From Clostridiales bacterium (lineage in GTDB: Bacteria; Bacillota; Clostridia; Caldicoprobacterales; UBA3941), in the NCBI GenBank assembly GCA_012735575.1, contig JAAYGY010000063.1, positions 1 to 42,300 on the forward strand: 42,300 nucleotides of DNA. Direction: 5' to 3'. Under the pieces are notes generated by a model. That model was not told the DNA's origin, did not search any database, and saw only the letters and a list, made by a program, of their open reading frames with translations. A program made the translations under genes and the position numbers. Of the stretch, positions 1-7,565 are shown piece after piece (position 1 is the stretch's first letter; every line of letters begins with the position of its first letter).

Positions 1-65
1 CCCAGCTAGTTAAGTTGCTCCTTCAGCTTCTTTACTTCAGTTCCTCTACTACCTTTTTTAAGCAT
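1..65 (-). pseudogene. Peptidoglycan-binding domain protein, 5' end with early in-frame stop
   Basis: An ATG at 65-63 sits behind a strong AAGGAGG at 73-79. It opens a 19-residue frame reading MLKKGSRGTEVKKLKEQLN, which matches the start of the PG_binding_1 fold (usual pattern: LKxGSxGxxVxxLQxxLNxLG). The next codon, at 8-6, is TAG, and the frame then continues with Leu-Gly, exactly as the family pattern expects. A single change from AAG (Lys) to TAG would explain this. The ATG overlaps the stop of the upstream fragment by one base. The rest lies outside the window, so a broken gene is the simplest reading; a sequencing error is the alternative. Confidence 0.5.
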
Positions 66-280
66 TATTTTCCTCCTTTCTCTAGGTCACATAACGTATG
101 ATTTGCAACCTTCATATATCTTCTAATGGCAATAATTCGTATATTATCCTTGGTAATATTTACTGTTTGAAAATATAGACCATCTTGTAATAAAAGCACA
201 TCGCCAGGGGAAACTGTATCTGAAGCAATCAGGGCAGTAATATCAGTAAGAGGTGTAACGATATGTTTTAATATATGAAT
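65..280 (-). pseudogene. Remnant of a right-handed beta-helix (NosD/pectin-lyase-like) protein
   Basis: The minus-strand frame is open from just after a TAA at 283-281 to a TAA at 67-65. It encodes a recognisable beta-helix rung: around 120-220 the translation reads SDTVSPGDVLLLQDGLYF, followed by QTVNITKDNIRIIA. This is the usual pattern of a Gly-Asp turn, a hydrophobic strand, then a Lys-Asp-Asn turn and an IRII strand. No ATG, GTG or TTG with a ribosome site precedes this rung, and the only Met lies near the C-terminus. It therefore looks like the trailing end of a decayed or rearranged gene. Intact members are often extracellular polysaccharide-active or surface proteins. The distal peptidoglycan-binding fragment overlaps it by one base, as in a former operon. 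Confidence 0.45.
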
Positions 281-344
281 TTATATATCTTTAATAGCAA
301 TATATTCAATAATTCACAATATGCTACAGACTGCCAATCATAAA

Positions 345-393
345 AAATGCTCCTTTCTGGCTTTCATAAAACTTCCGCCAGAAAAGAGCATTT
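345..393 (-). terminator. Intrinsic terminator of the PocR-EAL gene
   Basis: The arms at 345-361 (AAATGCTCCTTTCTGGC) and 377-393 pair over 17 positions with one imperfect pair around a 15-base loop. On the minus strand the hairpin is followed by a run of T (341-347). It lies 24 bases beyond the stop of the EAL gene. The stretch 281-344 holds nothing recognisable. Confidence 0.8.
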
Positions 394-416
394 AATTCGC
401 CTTATAAAATATTTAA

Positions 417-1838
417 TTATACCTGAACAAATTTTCTTAAATCTAATCGTCCCCGCCTTAATATCCTTTCTACCTGTCCAGAAGGCAGAGGTTTGCTAAA
501 GATATATCCTTGAATTATATCACAGTTTTTGCTTACCAAGGCACGTAACTGTTCTTCAGTCTCTACTCCTTCTGCAATCACCTCTAAATTTAACCTATGT
601 GCTAATTGTATTATGGATTCTGCTATATAGCTTTTATTCCTATCCTTAGCAATATCTTGTACAAAAGATTTATCTATCTTCATATTATTGATAGGTAATT
701 GCTGCAGATAATTCAAGGATGAATAACCTGTGCCGAAATCATCCAGGGCAATTCTTACTCCCATCTGCCTCAATCGATCCAGTATTTCAATAGTCTCTTC
801 CATAGACTGCATTAGACTGTTCTCAGTAATTTCCAGTTCTAAATAGCTGGGATCCAGTTGAACTTCTTCCAAAATTCTCTCCAATAAGTTTATAAAATCC
901 CATCGCCTTAGTTGAAGAGGTGATATATTAACTGACACACGAACGGGTTTAAAACCTCTATCCTGCCATTGTTTATTTTGCTCACATGCTGTACGCAGTA
1001 CCCACTCCCCAATGGGTATAATAAGTCCCGTATCCTCGGCAATGGGTATAAATTGGTTTGGCGATATAACGCCTCTTTCTGGATGCCTCCATCTAATTAA
1101 AGCTTCAACAGCCTCTACTCTACCGGTCTTTGAGTTGACCTGGGGCTGGTACAGGAGATAAAACTCCCCCCTATCCAGAGCCTTCTTTAAATCTCTTTCT
1201 ATTTCTATCTTCTGAAATGCTCTATCATCAGTTGGCAAATCACAAATTTCATAAAGACCTGCTAGTTCTTGAAATCTGAGGTCTGCTATTTCCTGATTTT
1301 CATTCAATTCTATTTTATAACTGCACACCTGGCCTAATAAATCAGCTATACAGGCGGCAAACTCCATAAACTTTTGCACTTTTTCCTGAGAATAAACAGG
1401 CAGCTTCTCTAAGGACCTTAAATATTCCCTTTCAGATAGACCAAGGGTTAAAGCTTGTTTTCTAAAATAATCTAAATCAGGAGATGACAATAAAAATTGG
1501 GACATATAAATGTAAGCCAGTACCCTGCCCTGCAGCAAAACAGGAGTAACAGCATGATTAATTCCATTTTTACACTTATAGCATACATATTCCTTTTGGC
1601 CGGATATATTTGAATTAGAAACTAATTCAGAATACACATTTGTAGATTCAATACATCTATGTACTATATCAGGATTACTCCTATGAAATTCATTACAAAA
1701 ATCAGTCCAACCTGTTTTGGTGAGAGTTGTACCGTCATTATCAGCTACCCCTGCAACTACGCCTGTTATCTCATATAGTTTGTCAAACAACTCCTGCAAT
1801 TTGTTAATATCAATCAGGTCGGATAACTTATAGTTCAC
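417..1838 (-). CDS. PocR sensory domain - EAL c-di-GMP phosphodiesterase
   Basis: Predicted cytoplasmic enzyme hydrolysing cyclic di-GMP to pGpG, gated by an N-terminal ligand-binding domain. Numbering is from an upstream ATG at 1859. Residues 11-180 form a PocR domain with a Cys cluster (C54, C69, C93, C96). Residues 222-468 are an EAL domain with the working motifs in place: E252-A-L, N311, E342-x-T-E, DDFGTGYSSL at 373-382, K394, E430-G-V-E433 and the QGYIFSKPLP end. There is no GGDEF domain. The ATG at 1859 has no ribosome site, whereas GTG at 1838 follows AAGGTGG (1853-1847) by 8 bases, so GTG is preferred and removes 7 residues. PocR domains are known or proposed to bind small diols such as propanediol, so a fermentation product may be the signal (inference). 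The gene appears monocistronic. Confidence 0.9.
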   Translation of the reverse strand: MNYKLSDLIDINKLQELFDKLYEITGVVAGVADNDGTTLTKTGWTDFCNEFHRSNPDIVHRCIESTNVYSELVSNSNISGQKEYVCYKCKNGINHAVTPVLLQGRVLAYIYMSQFLLSSPDLDYFRKQALTLGLSEREYLRSLEKLPVYSQEKVQKFMEFAACIADLLGQVCSYKIELNENQEIADLRFQELAGLYEICDLPTDDRAFQKIEIERDLKKALDRGEFYLLYQPQVNSKTGRVEAVEALIRWRHPERGVISPNQFIPIAEDTGLIIPIGEWVLRTACEQNKQWQDRGFKPVRVSVNISPLQLRRWDFINLLERILEEVQLDPSYLELEITENSLMQSMEETIEILDRLRQMGVRIALDDFGTGYSSLNYLQQLPINNMKIDKSFVQDIAKDRNKSYIAESIIQLAHRLNLEVIAEGVETEEQLRALVSKNCDIIQGYIFSKPLPSGQVERILRRGRLDLRKFVQV

Positions 1839-2011
1839 ACCACCAGCCACCTTATACATATATTATCTTATTAAACTTGTAAAAAAATAAAATCATTTGC
1901 ATACATGATTCAATTATAATATAAAATGTGCCAAAAAGAAATACTAATCGCGATTCTTTCTCAAAAATAGGAGATTATTCCTACAATTCAACAAAAACTG
2001 ATTTTATAGTT

Positions 2012-2461
2012 TTAGTTTAATGGCAAAGCTATAGATTTGATCATAAAATTACAGTTTCCTAAAGGGGTTTTAGCAGTAACTTTATCACCTATCTTTTTAA
2101 GCAGCAAGGCATGACCTACTGGTGAGAGACATGAGGCACAATCCAGTTTTGTAGTATTATCCTCAAAAAAGGGTGGCACTATCTTCAACTTGTCTACGAT
2201 GTCATAATCTAAATCCTGTACTTCCACAATGCTTCCTATAAGGACAAATGGCCATTGTTCACTTCCCATAAAATCTATATTAGCATTCATAAAATCCTTT
2301 ATATGACTGATATACTCTTCGACCATACGTTTAAAATTATCCCTATCCTCAGTACACGCCTCATAAAATTCTTTCAAAATATGGTTTCTAGTACTTTCAA
2401 TCTTCTTTAGATGTCCATTCAAAAAGTCAATAATCTGCTGCCGGTCATAATTTCCTTGCAT
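2012..2461 (-). CDS. GreA/GreB C-terminal-domain-like protein
   Basis: A 149-residue protein. The N-terminal 60 residues are charged and helical, and the C-terminal 45 contain the GreA/GreB fingerprint LSPVGHALLLKKIGDKVTAKTP, matching the SPxGxALLGKKxGDxVxxxTP of GreA. Gre factors enter the RNA polymerase secondary channel and stimulate cleavage of backtracked RNA, but here the N-terminal coiled coil is shorter and lacks the usual GreA sequence. It may be a secondary-channel factor of different action (inference). Translation starts at ATG 2461 behind AAGGAGG (2475-2469); a longer frame reaching 2560 would run through the promoter and is rejected. There is no partner gene: SpoIIP lies upstream and the EAL gene downstream. 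Confidence 0.7.
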   Translation of the reverse strand: MQGNYDRQQIIDFLNGHLKKIESTRNHILKEFYEACTEDRDNFKRMVEEYISHIKDFMNANIDFMGSEQWPFVLIGSIVEVQDLDYDIVDKLKIVPPFFEDNTTKLDCASCLSPVGHALLLKKIGDKVTAKTPLGNCNFMIKSIALPLN

Positions 2462-2510
2462 TGCTATCCTCCTTATGATTACATTTAATGGAAATATCAT
2501 AATGCATAAT

Positions 2511-2542
2511 AAGGCATTCCATGGAGTTCCACGAAATGCCTT
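2511..2542 (-). promoter_or_regulatory. 5'-leader hairpin of the GreA-like gene
   Basis: Perfect 8-bp arms AAGGCATT (2511-2518) and AATGCCTT (2535-2542), with a possible small inner stem (TGGA 2522-2525 with TCCA 2528-2531). It begins within a few bases of the transcription start expected from the promoter at 2551-2579, so the mRNA would start with this stem-loop. There is no T run after it on the minus strand, which argues against a terminator. Confidence 0.45.
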
Positions 2543-2550
2543 CCATGACA

Positions 2551-2579
2551 ATATTATCATCTATGTAAATCATTGTCAA
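2551..2579 (-). promoter_or_regulatory. SigA-type promoter of the GreA-like gene
   Basis: Consensus -35 TTGACA (2579-2574), 17-base spacer, and -10 TAATAT (2556-2551, 4 of 6). The start of transcription would be near 2544, about 83 bases before the ATG. Confidence 0.55.
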
Positions 2580-2592
2580 GCATGGTAATATA

Positions 2593-3750
2593 TCACTTAT
2601 TTTCAATAACCTCACTTAAGATTTCAGCCAGATATTTTGCCGTCCTTTTTGCCTCAGCATAGGTTGTTAAATGGTTTCCTATCTCAATTAGAATAGCTCT
2701 GTTTGATATATGCTGGTTGTATCGTCCTGTACGAACCATAATATCATCAGCCAATCCAGGATATTTTTCATTGGCTTTATTGGTAATTTTTAATGCAAAC
2801 TGATAGTTTCCCCTCCAGTTAGGCTTTTGACTAAATCCCCCACTAATTCCTTCTCCAGTACCAATTAGTATAAAAAACTTGGCCACCCTCTCTCCATCTA
2901 TTATAACCACTTCCTTGTCTGGATCTTTCAGCTTCTCATTATAATTTCGATGGATATCCAAGAATATTTTCAACGATTTGTGCTCCTTTATCCTTTTCTG
3001 TATGGTTTCCAAAGATCGGGGATAAAGTCCAGACTTCCAAGGATATACCTCATGATCAGTTTTGTCATGTAATACTGGAATGTTTCGTGCCTGAAGCTGT
3101 CTGGCTAATTCCTCTCCAACTCCTACTACAGTTTGGCTTAGATCATTAGATCGAAAGGCAGCAATAGCATTATATGGGTTATTTGGATCCTGCCTGTAAG
3201 CTTCTCTCGAATGAGTATGATAAATAAGAATCTGTGCCCCTTCGCCAGAAAGATTGACAGAGGGTAAATTATCATCTATGTTTTTTATCTGTATTTGTAT
3301 ATCTTCAGATACCTCTGTCTCTTCTTCTACTTCAAACTCCTGGCGGTAAAATTCATCACCTGACGGTCGTTGACTTTGCCGTGAGGTTTCTTGGTTCTGA
3401 TTGGCTGAAGCTATAACGGAGTTGTCCTGTTGGTCAAGCTCATCTAATGTATGTTGATGAGTTAGGTTTAAATAAGGCATATGAGAGGATATAATAACCG
3501 TAGGATCTGTAAAATCCAGTCCCTTTATGCGCGTCCATATTTCAGAAAAAAAATCCTTTTTGTCTTCCCTTTTATATCTTCCTTCTTCTTCTAAAGAATT
3601 CTCAGAACTCACGGAAGAATTATCAAGTGACAAAAATAATCTGCTATTGGACAAAAGGCGATAGCTTAAAAATATTATAGCTGCAACCAGTGTAATAATG
3701 ATAATATTATAGGCTAAACTGGACTGTGAATTTATCCTTATTCTTTCCAA
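2593..3750 (-). CDS. spoIIP: Stage II sporulation protein P (SpoIIP amidase/endopeptidase)
   Basis: SpoIIP is the peptidoglycan amidase/endopeptidase that, with SpoIID and SpoIIM, thins septal peptidoglycan and drives engulfment of the forespore. The 385-residue protein has a membrane anchor at 14-32, a low-complexity acidic linker to about 165, and a catalytic domain at 172-383. Conserved features visible are IYHTHSREAY (H178, H180, E183), FLDIHRN (D265, H267) and LIEIGN (E356). It starts with TTG, placed 4 bases after GGTGAGG; an ATG further upstream is quickly closed by a stop in its own frame. It stands alone here. A SigE-like promoter is visible at 3795-3825, in keeping with mother-cell expression in Bacillus. 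Confidence 0.92.
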   Translation of the reverse strand: MERIRINSQSSLAYNIIIITLVAAIIFLSYRLLSNSRLFLSLDNSSVSSENSLEEEGRYKREDKKDFFSEIWTRIKGLDFTDPTVIISSHMPYLNLTHQHTLDELDQQDNSVIASANQNQETSRQSQRPSGDEFYRQEFEVEEETEVSEDIQIQIKNIDDNLPSVNLSGEGAQILIYHTHSREAYRQDPNNPYNAIAAFRSNDLSQTVVGVGEELARQLQARNIPVLHDKTDHEVYPWKSGLYPRSLETIQKRIKEHKSLKIFLDIHRNYNEKLKDPDKEVVIIDGERVAKFFILIGTGEGISGGFSQKPNWRGNYQFALKITNKANEKYPGLADDIMVRTGRYNQHISNRAILIEIGNHLTTYAEAKRTAKYLAEILSEVIENK

Positions 3751-3794
3751 AAAACCTCACCACTTTCCATAGCATAAAAAGTAAACTCTTTTTA

Positions 3795-3825
3795 AATATA
3801 TTAAATCAAAGTGATGAAATATGAC
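3795..3825 (-). promoter_or_regulatory. Possible SigE-type sporulation promoter of spoIIP
   Basis: GTCATATT (3825-3818), a 15-base spacer and AATATATT (3802-3795) resemble the SigE consensus (KMATATT, 14-15 bases, CATACANT; 6 of 8 in the -10). The position, about 45 bases upstream of the TTG start, fits. AT-rich DNA makes chance matches common. Confidence 0.35.
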
Positions 3826-3843
3826 TGGATTTTTTTATTCAAA

Positions 3844-3872
3844 AAAAGAGTAGCCACATTAGCTACTCTTTT
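3844..3872 (-). terminator. Terminator of the NlpC/P60 gene
   Basis: Perfect 11-bp stem AAAAGAGTAGC (3844-3854) with GCTACTCTTTT (3862-3872) and a 7-base loop. T-runs follow on both strands, the longer on the minus strand. It lies 24 bases after the stop of the hydrolase gene. Confidence 0.85.
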
Positions 3873-3895
3873 ATACATAATTTTTGGTACTAAAG

Positions 3896-5317
3896 CTAGT
3901 CGAAAATTCTTCTGGCTGTCACATATCTTTGAGGATATTTGCCATCCTTTAGGCTGCTTATCTTAACGCCAGTCTTATAAGTAGAGGCATGCACAAACTT
4001 TCCTCCTCCAATATAGATACCCACATGGTTAGTATTCTTAAAGCAAACTATATCACCAGGTTGTAATTGAGATTTAGGTACATATTTCCCCACAGAACGC
4101 TGAGCTACAGAACTAGAAGATATACTAACCCCAAACTGCTTATATACATAGCTGGTAAATCCAGAACAATCAAAACCACTAGGGCCCTTACCATTTCTCT
4201 TATAGGGATAGCCAACGAATTTCAATGCATAATTGGCTACATCTTTACCTTTTCTGCTTCCCCTATTAGCTGGTACAGGAGCACTTGAAGATTTTCCTGA
4301 GTTTGAATTTCTAGATGAAGAACTATTAGATGACCTGGAAGTACGAGTAACTACTTTAGTTCCCTTAGCCTCAATATGTTTGACTGGCTCTTTTATAACC
4401 TTTTCCTCAATAATTTCTCGCTTTATCTCTTGTCCATCTTCTTTGGTCACCAAAGCTATGATTTCCTTCTCACCTTTTTCCCCTTGCTGGATAACCTTGG
4501 TTTTACCTTTTTCCAAGGTATTATCTTCTCTTACTTCTGTTTCAAAAGGCACTTCTTCAGAGTATTCTATTTTCTCTTCGGTTACAACTGTTAATAATTT
4601 TCGCTGCTGGCATATTTTTACAATATCTCCCGGCCTAATAAGTTCATCTTCTATTTCAGGGTTTGCAAGCTGCAGATCTTCGACTTTAACATTATTTGCA
4701 TTAGCTATAGACCAAAGAGAATCTCCTTCCTTGACCTCATATTCCTCTATGCCTTCACTTCCATGTAAAATTAATTCTACAGCTTTTTCACTACTAATTA
4801 CATTTTTCTCGGATACCAGCTCCATTTCAAAACTAACATCCTGTTTTAAGGATATCTCCTCTAGCTGGCTGTTATCCTTCTTCTCTATAGCTTCTATGTA
4901 TGGTTTTTTAATATCTTCTACTACTTTATGAGCCTCTTGGGAAGATGGCACATAGCATATCTTATCCCCGTCTATGACTATAGCATAGGCATTTACTTTG
5001 ATATCTATAGCTTCTTCAATAGCACTAGCCAATACCGTATCATTGGTGATTCCATTGGCACCAATTTTTGCCTCTCTAAAATAAACATTAGAATCAATAA
5101 ATATATCTTCTTCATGCTGTTCTCTTAGCTTCTGTTCCACCCTGTCATAAATAGCCAGTGCCCTAGCTGCAAATCTTACCACTCCCACTTCTTGGTCATT
5201 TACATACATGGTGTACACAAGGGACCGGTGTCCAGTGTATGCCTCAACAGGAACAATAAATCCAACCAGCATTAACAGGGATAGAACCATACACCAAAAG
5301 AACTTTATACTCTTCAT
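3896..5317 (-). CDS. Secreted LysM-G5-NlpC/P60 peptidoglycan endopeptidase
   Basis: Predicted secreted cell-wall hydrolase cutting stem peptides. In order: signal peptide (1-26, ending PVEA), a region of unknown type (30-190), one LysM domain (192-236, YEVKEGDSLWSIA...IRPGDIVKI), a G5 domain (238-317), a Ser/Arg-rich linker (325-350) and an NlpC/P60 domain (355-473). The catalytic Cys is C384 in FDCSGF, the His is H431 in NHVGIYIG, and H443 lies in FVHAS. LysM and G5 both bind wall glycans, so the enzyme should stay on the wall. The ATG at 5317 has GGAGG 6 bases upstream. Such architectures are common in Clostridia, with roles in cell separation, germination or spore cortex work; which applies here cannot be told. 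Confidence 0.9.
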   Translation of the reverse strand: MKSIKFFWCMVLSLLMLVGFIVPVEAYTGHRSLVYTMYVNDQEVGVVRFAARALAIYDRVEQKLREQHEEDIFIDSNVYFREAKIGANGITNDTVLASAIEEAIDIKVNAYAIVIDGDKICYVPSSQEAHKVVEDIKKPYIEAIEKKDNSQLEEISLKQDVSFEMELVSEKNVISSEKAVELILHGSEGIEEYEVKEGDSLWSIANANNVKVEDLQLANPEIEDELIRPGDIVKICQQRKLLTVVTEEKIEYSEEVPFETEVREDNTLEKGKTKVIQQGEKGEKEIIALVTKEDGQEIKREIIEEKVIKEPVKHIEAKGTKVVTRTSRSSNSSSSRNSNSGKSSSAPVPANRGSRKGKDVANYALKFVGYPYKRNGKGPSGFDCSGFTSYVYKQFGVSISSSSVAQRSVGKYVPKSQLQPGDIVCFKNTNHVGIYIGGGKFVHASTYKTGVKISSLKDGKYPQRYVTARRIFD

Positions 5318-5332
5318 AATAATCCTCCATTC

Positions 5333-5369
5333 CAGACAGCCTGTCTGTTAAAGTTCTATTTCGAACTTT
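5333..5369. promoter_or_regulatory. Two adjacent palindromes upstream of the NlpC/P60 gene
   Basis: CAGACAG-C-CTGTCTG (5333-5347) is a perfect hyphenated palindrome. AAAGTTC (5350-5356) and GAACTTT (5363-5369) form a second one. Both lie just upstream of the ribosome site, in the expected 5' leader or promoter of the hydrolase gene. They could be operators or leader hairpins. Confidence 0.35.
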
Positions 5370-5456
5370 TTACGAAATTGTTACGATATTAAATATATAT
5401 TCTACGTATCTATTAAATATCCTTCTTAGTTTTGTATTATTTCCAAAAAAATTTTA

Positions 5457-6287
5457 TTAATTAAATTCTCGCTGTCTGGTTATCTCATATAATATAATGG
5501 AAGCTGCACAGGCAACATTGAAGGAGGTCATTTTTCCGTACATGGGTATCTTAACAAGGAAATCACAAAGTTGCTTATAGCTATGACTTAATCCATAAGT
5601 TTCATTACCTATTACTAAAGCCATAGGTCCCTTGCTTAAATCTGACTCCATTATAAACCGGTCTCCTTTAGAAGATGAGCCTATTATCTTAAAATCATTA
5701 TACTTTTGCCTCATACGATCAAACCATGGCAATAGTTGATTATGAGACTGCAATCTAATGGTTGGGACAGCAAAAAGGGCTCCCATACTAGCTCTTATGG
5801 TTTTAGGGTCATATATATCTATGGAATGACCGGTAACAATTACCCCATCAACTTTCAGTGCCTCACATGAACGTATTAGTGTTCCAAAATTCCCATGACT
5901 GGAAGGCCTATCAAAGATCACAACCAGCATATTATCTTTAATTTTTATCCGTGATAGATCGTCCTCGGGAATAGAAACAACAGCAATGAGCTCTGATATA
6001 TCTTCTTCCTTATCACTAAGTTTTTCCATTAGTCTAAGGGGCAACTCAAAATGAGTTTGCGCACTAGAATTTTCTAATATTTCCTTTGCCCATTTTGAAA
6101 GAGGTCTTTCTGTAGAATAAGCAAAGGATTTAATGTGCCAATTATTTTCTATAGCAGAATTAATAGGTTTTACCCCTTCTACGAAAAACTCCTTGTACCT
6201 GCTTCTTTTTTTTCTATTCCTTTTCAATACTTCCATTCGTTGAAAATCATTATTTTCGTTATATATCTTTTTTACAATTGGTTTCAT
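5457..6287 (-). CDS. SpoU/TrmH-family RNA 2'-O-methyltransferase
   Basis: A SPOUT-fold AdoMet-dependent enzyme methylating a ribose 2'-OH in tRNA or rRNA. The N-terminal substrate-binding part (about 1-110, FFVEGVKPI) is followed by the knotted domain with all three motifs: HGNFGTLIRS (N133, G135, R139), LVIGNETYGL (G227, N228, E229) and IPMYGKMTSFNVACAASIIL (S255, N257). Length is 276 residues, usual for the family. The start ATG follows AAGGTTGG, which overlaps the stop of the isomerase gene just upstream (10-base gap), so the two are translationally coupled. The substrate base cannot be assigned. Confidence 0.88.
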   Translation of the reverse strand: MKPIVKKIYNENNDFQRMEVLKRNRKKRSRYKEFFVEGVKPINSAIENNWHIKSFAYSTERPLSKWAKEILENSSAQTHFELPLRLMEKLSDKEEDISELIAVVSIPEDDLSRIKIKDNMLVVIFDRPSSHGNFGTLIRSCEALKVDGVIVTGHSIDIYDPKTIRASMGALFAVPTIRLQSHNQLLPWFDRMRQKYNDFKIIGSSSKGDRFIMESDLSKGPMALVIGNETYGLSHSYKQLCDFLVKIPMYGKMTSFNVACAASIILYEITRQREFN

Positions 6288-6297
6288 AAGACCAACC

Positions 6298-7170
6298 TTA
6301 TATAATTTCTAAATATTTTTTCAGGTTCTGAAGCCCTATTCTTACAGCTAATACGGGATCCTCCATACCTTCAAATTCTATTGATAGTACTCCGTTATAA
6401 CCATAACCCTTCATTATCTTCATGCATTGGAATATAGGTACATCTCCATGGCCTATTATAGATCCCCTCAGATAATTCCCGCCTCTGGATCTAAACCAGC
6501 CTTCACCGGGATCTGGCAGCATTCCAGATTTAATATGAAAATCTTTGGCATGAACATGGAATGCATAAGGTAATAGTTTACCAATAGCCTTTTCCGGCTC
6601 TTCATCTACACATACAAAGTTACCCATATCCAATAATAGCCCAAAATTAGGGTGGTTTACCTGATTGATTAATTTCTCAACTCTATCGCTATCCTGGCAG
6701 AAAAAGCCGTGATTTTCTATCATGGTTTTAATTCCAAACTGATGGGCGTACTCAGTTACAGCCCTACAACCCTCTATAAGCCTGGGTAGAGCAGCATCAA
6801 AATCCCTAGGTCCCACATGGTCAGCAGGGAATCCGATAGTGGCATCGTGTCTCATGGTCTTAGCACCTAAGATCCTTGCAATATCCACTTCCCTTTTAAC
6901 TCTTTCGATCTCTGCATTCAAATCTCCGTCAGAGCCATTTATAAAATCAGCACCTACAGTATAGCTGCCTATCTCAATGCCTACCCTTTCACACTCTTCT
7001 TTAGCTCTTGCAGCAAACTCTTCGCTAGTCTCCCCCTTCTCTAATATAAAGGGTATGAACTCGATGACGTCAAAGCCAATATCCTTGGCCAAGGATATTA
7101 CATCAATCTGTTTAATGCTACCATTGTTTACTAATTTAATTAAGCTATATGAGCTTACTCCTATTTTCAT
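6298..7170 (-). CDS. Sugar phosphate isomerase/epimerase (xylose isomerase-like TIM barrel), copy 1
   Basis: A 290-residue AP_endonuc_2/xylose-isomerase-like TIM barrel. The probable metal ligands are E152 (MIENHGF), D181 (LLDMGNF), H207 (FHVHAKDF) and E265 or E267 (LSIEFEG). Members include hexulose and inosose isomerases/epimerases, and the exact substrate is not predictable. It is a close paralogue of the protein at 10503-11396: E152, D181 and H207 fall at the same residue numbers and the phrases NHGF, GNYLRGSIIG and VEFEGMED or IEFEGMED recur. The ATG follows AGGAGG. It is coupled to the downstream RNA methyltransferase although the functions are unrelated. Confidence 0.85.
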   Translation of the reverse strand: MKIGVSSYSLIKLVNNGSIKQIDVISLAKDIGFDVIEFIPFILEKGETSEEFAARAKEECERVGIEIGSYTVGADFINGSDGDLNAEIERVKREVDIARILGAKTMRHDATIGFPADHVGPRDFDAALPRLIEGCRAVTEYAHQFGIKTMIENHGFFCQDSDRVEKLINQVNHPNFGLLLDMGNFVCVDEEPEKAIGKLLPYAFHVHAKDFHIKSGMLPDPGEGWFRSRGGNYLRGSIIGHGDVPIFQCMKIMKGYGYNGVLSIEFEGMEDPVLAVRIGLQNLKKYLEII

Positions 7171-7268
7171 AGCCTTATCCTCCTAATCTTTTTACATATA
7201 TTCTACACCATTCTATATTCTATACTATATTTAATGAGTTTTCCATAATATTATCAAAAAACTTTGTC

Positions 7269-7296
7269 TTGACATTTTCATTGAATTTGATATTAT
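7269..7296 (+). promoter_or_regulatory. glyS: SigA-type promoter of the T-box/glyS transcript
   Basis: TTGACA at 7269-7274, a 16-base spacer and TATTAT at 7291-7296. Transcription would start near 7303, just before the T-box stem I. Confidence 0.6.
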
Positions 7297-7302
7297 TTGA
7301 GA

Positions 7303-7530
7303 TATAGTTTAGACAACAAAATATTACTGATTAATCATATTGCTATGACGGGAAGGAGTAGTTGAATCCTCTGTCTTCAGCGACTCGGGGATGGTGAAAG
7401 CCCGAGGATATGATCCAACGAAGGCGTCCCAGAGCAATTTATTTATGAGTGGATCTATTTTATTATAGATCAAAAAGGGTGGAACCGCGGAAGATAAGTC
7501 TTTCGTCCCTTTGAGGGATGAAAGGCTTTT
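7303..7530 (+). promoter_or_regulatory. T-box riboswitch, glycine-specific (GGC specifier)
   Basis: A complete T-box leader. Stem I carries the AGTA (about 7357-7360) and GAA pair that forms the loop-E motif, and the codon after GAA is GGC at 7423-7425, a glycine specifier matching the downstream glycyl-tRNA synthetase. The T-box sequence AGGGTGGAACCGCGG is at 7476-7490. The competing terminator pairs 7498-7509 with 7515-7526 around a 5-base loop and ends in a T run at 7527-7531. Uncharged tRNA-Gly would stabilise the antiterminator and raise glyS expression. Confidence 0.95.
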
Positions 7531-7565
7531 TATATTATCAACTTTCTGTAAAGGAGGAGTAGAAA

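Noticed and set aside
1-65. Stop-codon recoding (TAG read as an amino acid)
   Set aside because: Several intact genes in the window end with TAG and no recoding machinery or element is visible.
4233-4931. A 232-codon open frame on the plus strand
   Set aside because: It is fully antisense to the LysM-G5-NlpC gene, has Ser/Phe/Leu-rich composition typical of a reversed reading, and shows no domain.
6298-7170. True xylose isomerase (XylA)
   Set aside because: The protein is too short (290 residues against about 390-440) and has the AP_endonuc_2-type motifs, so only the broad isomerase/epimerase call is supported.
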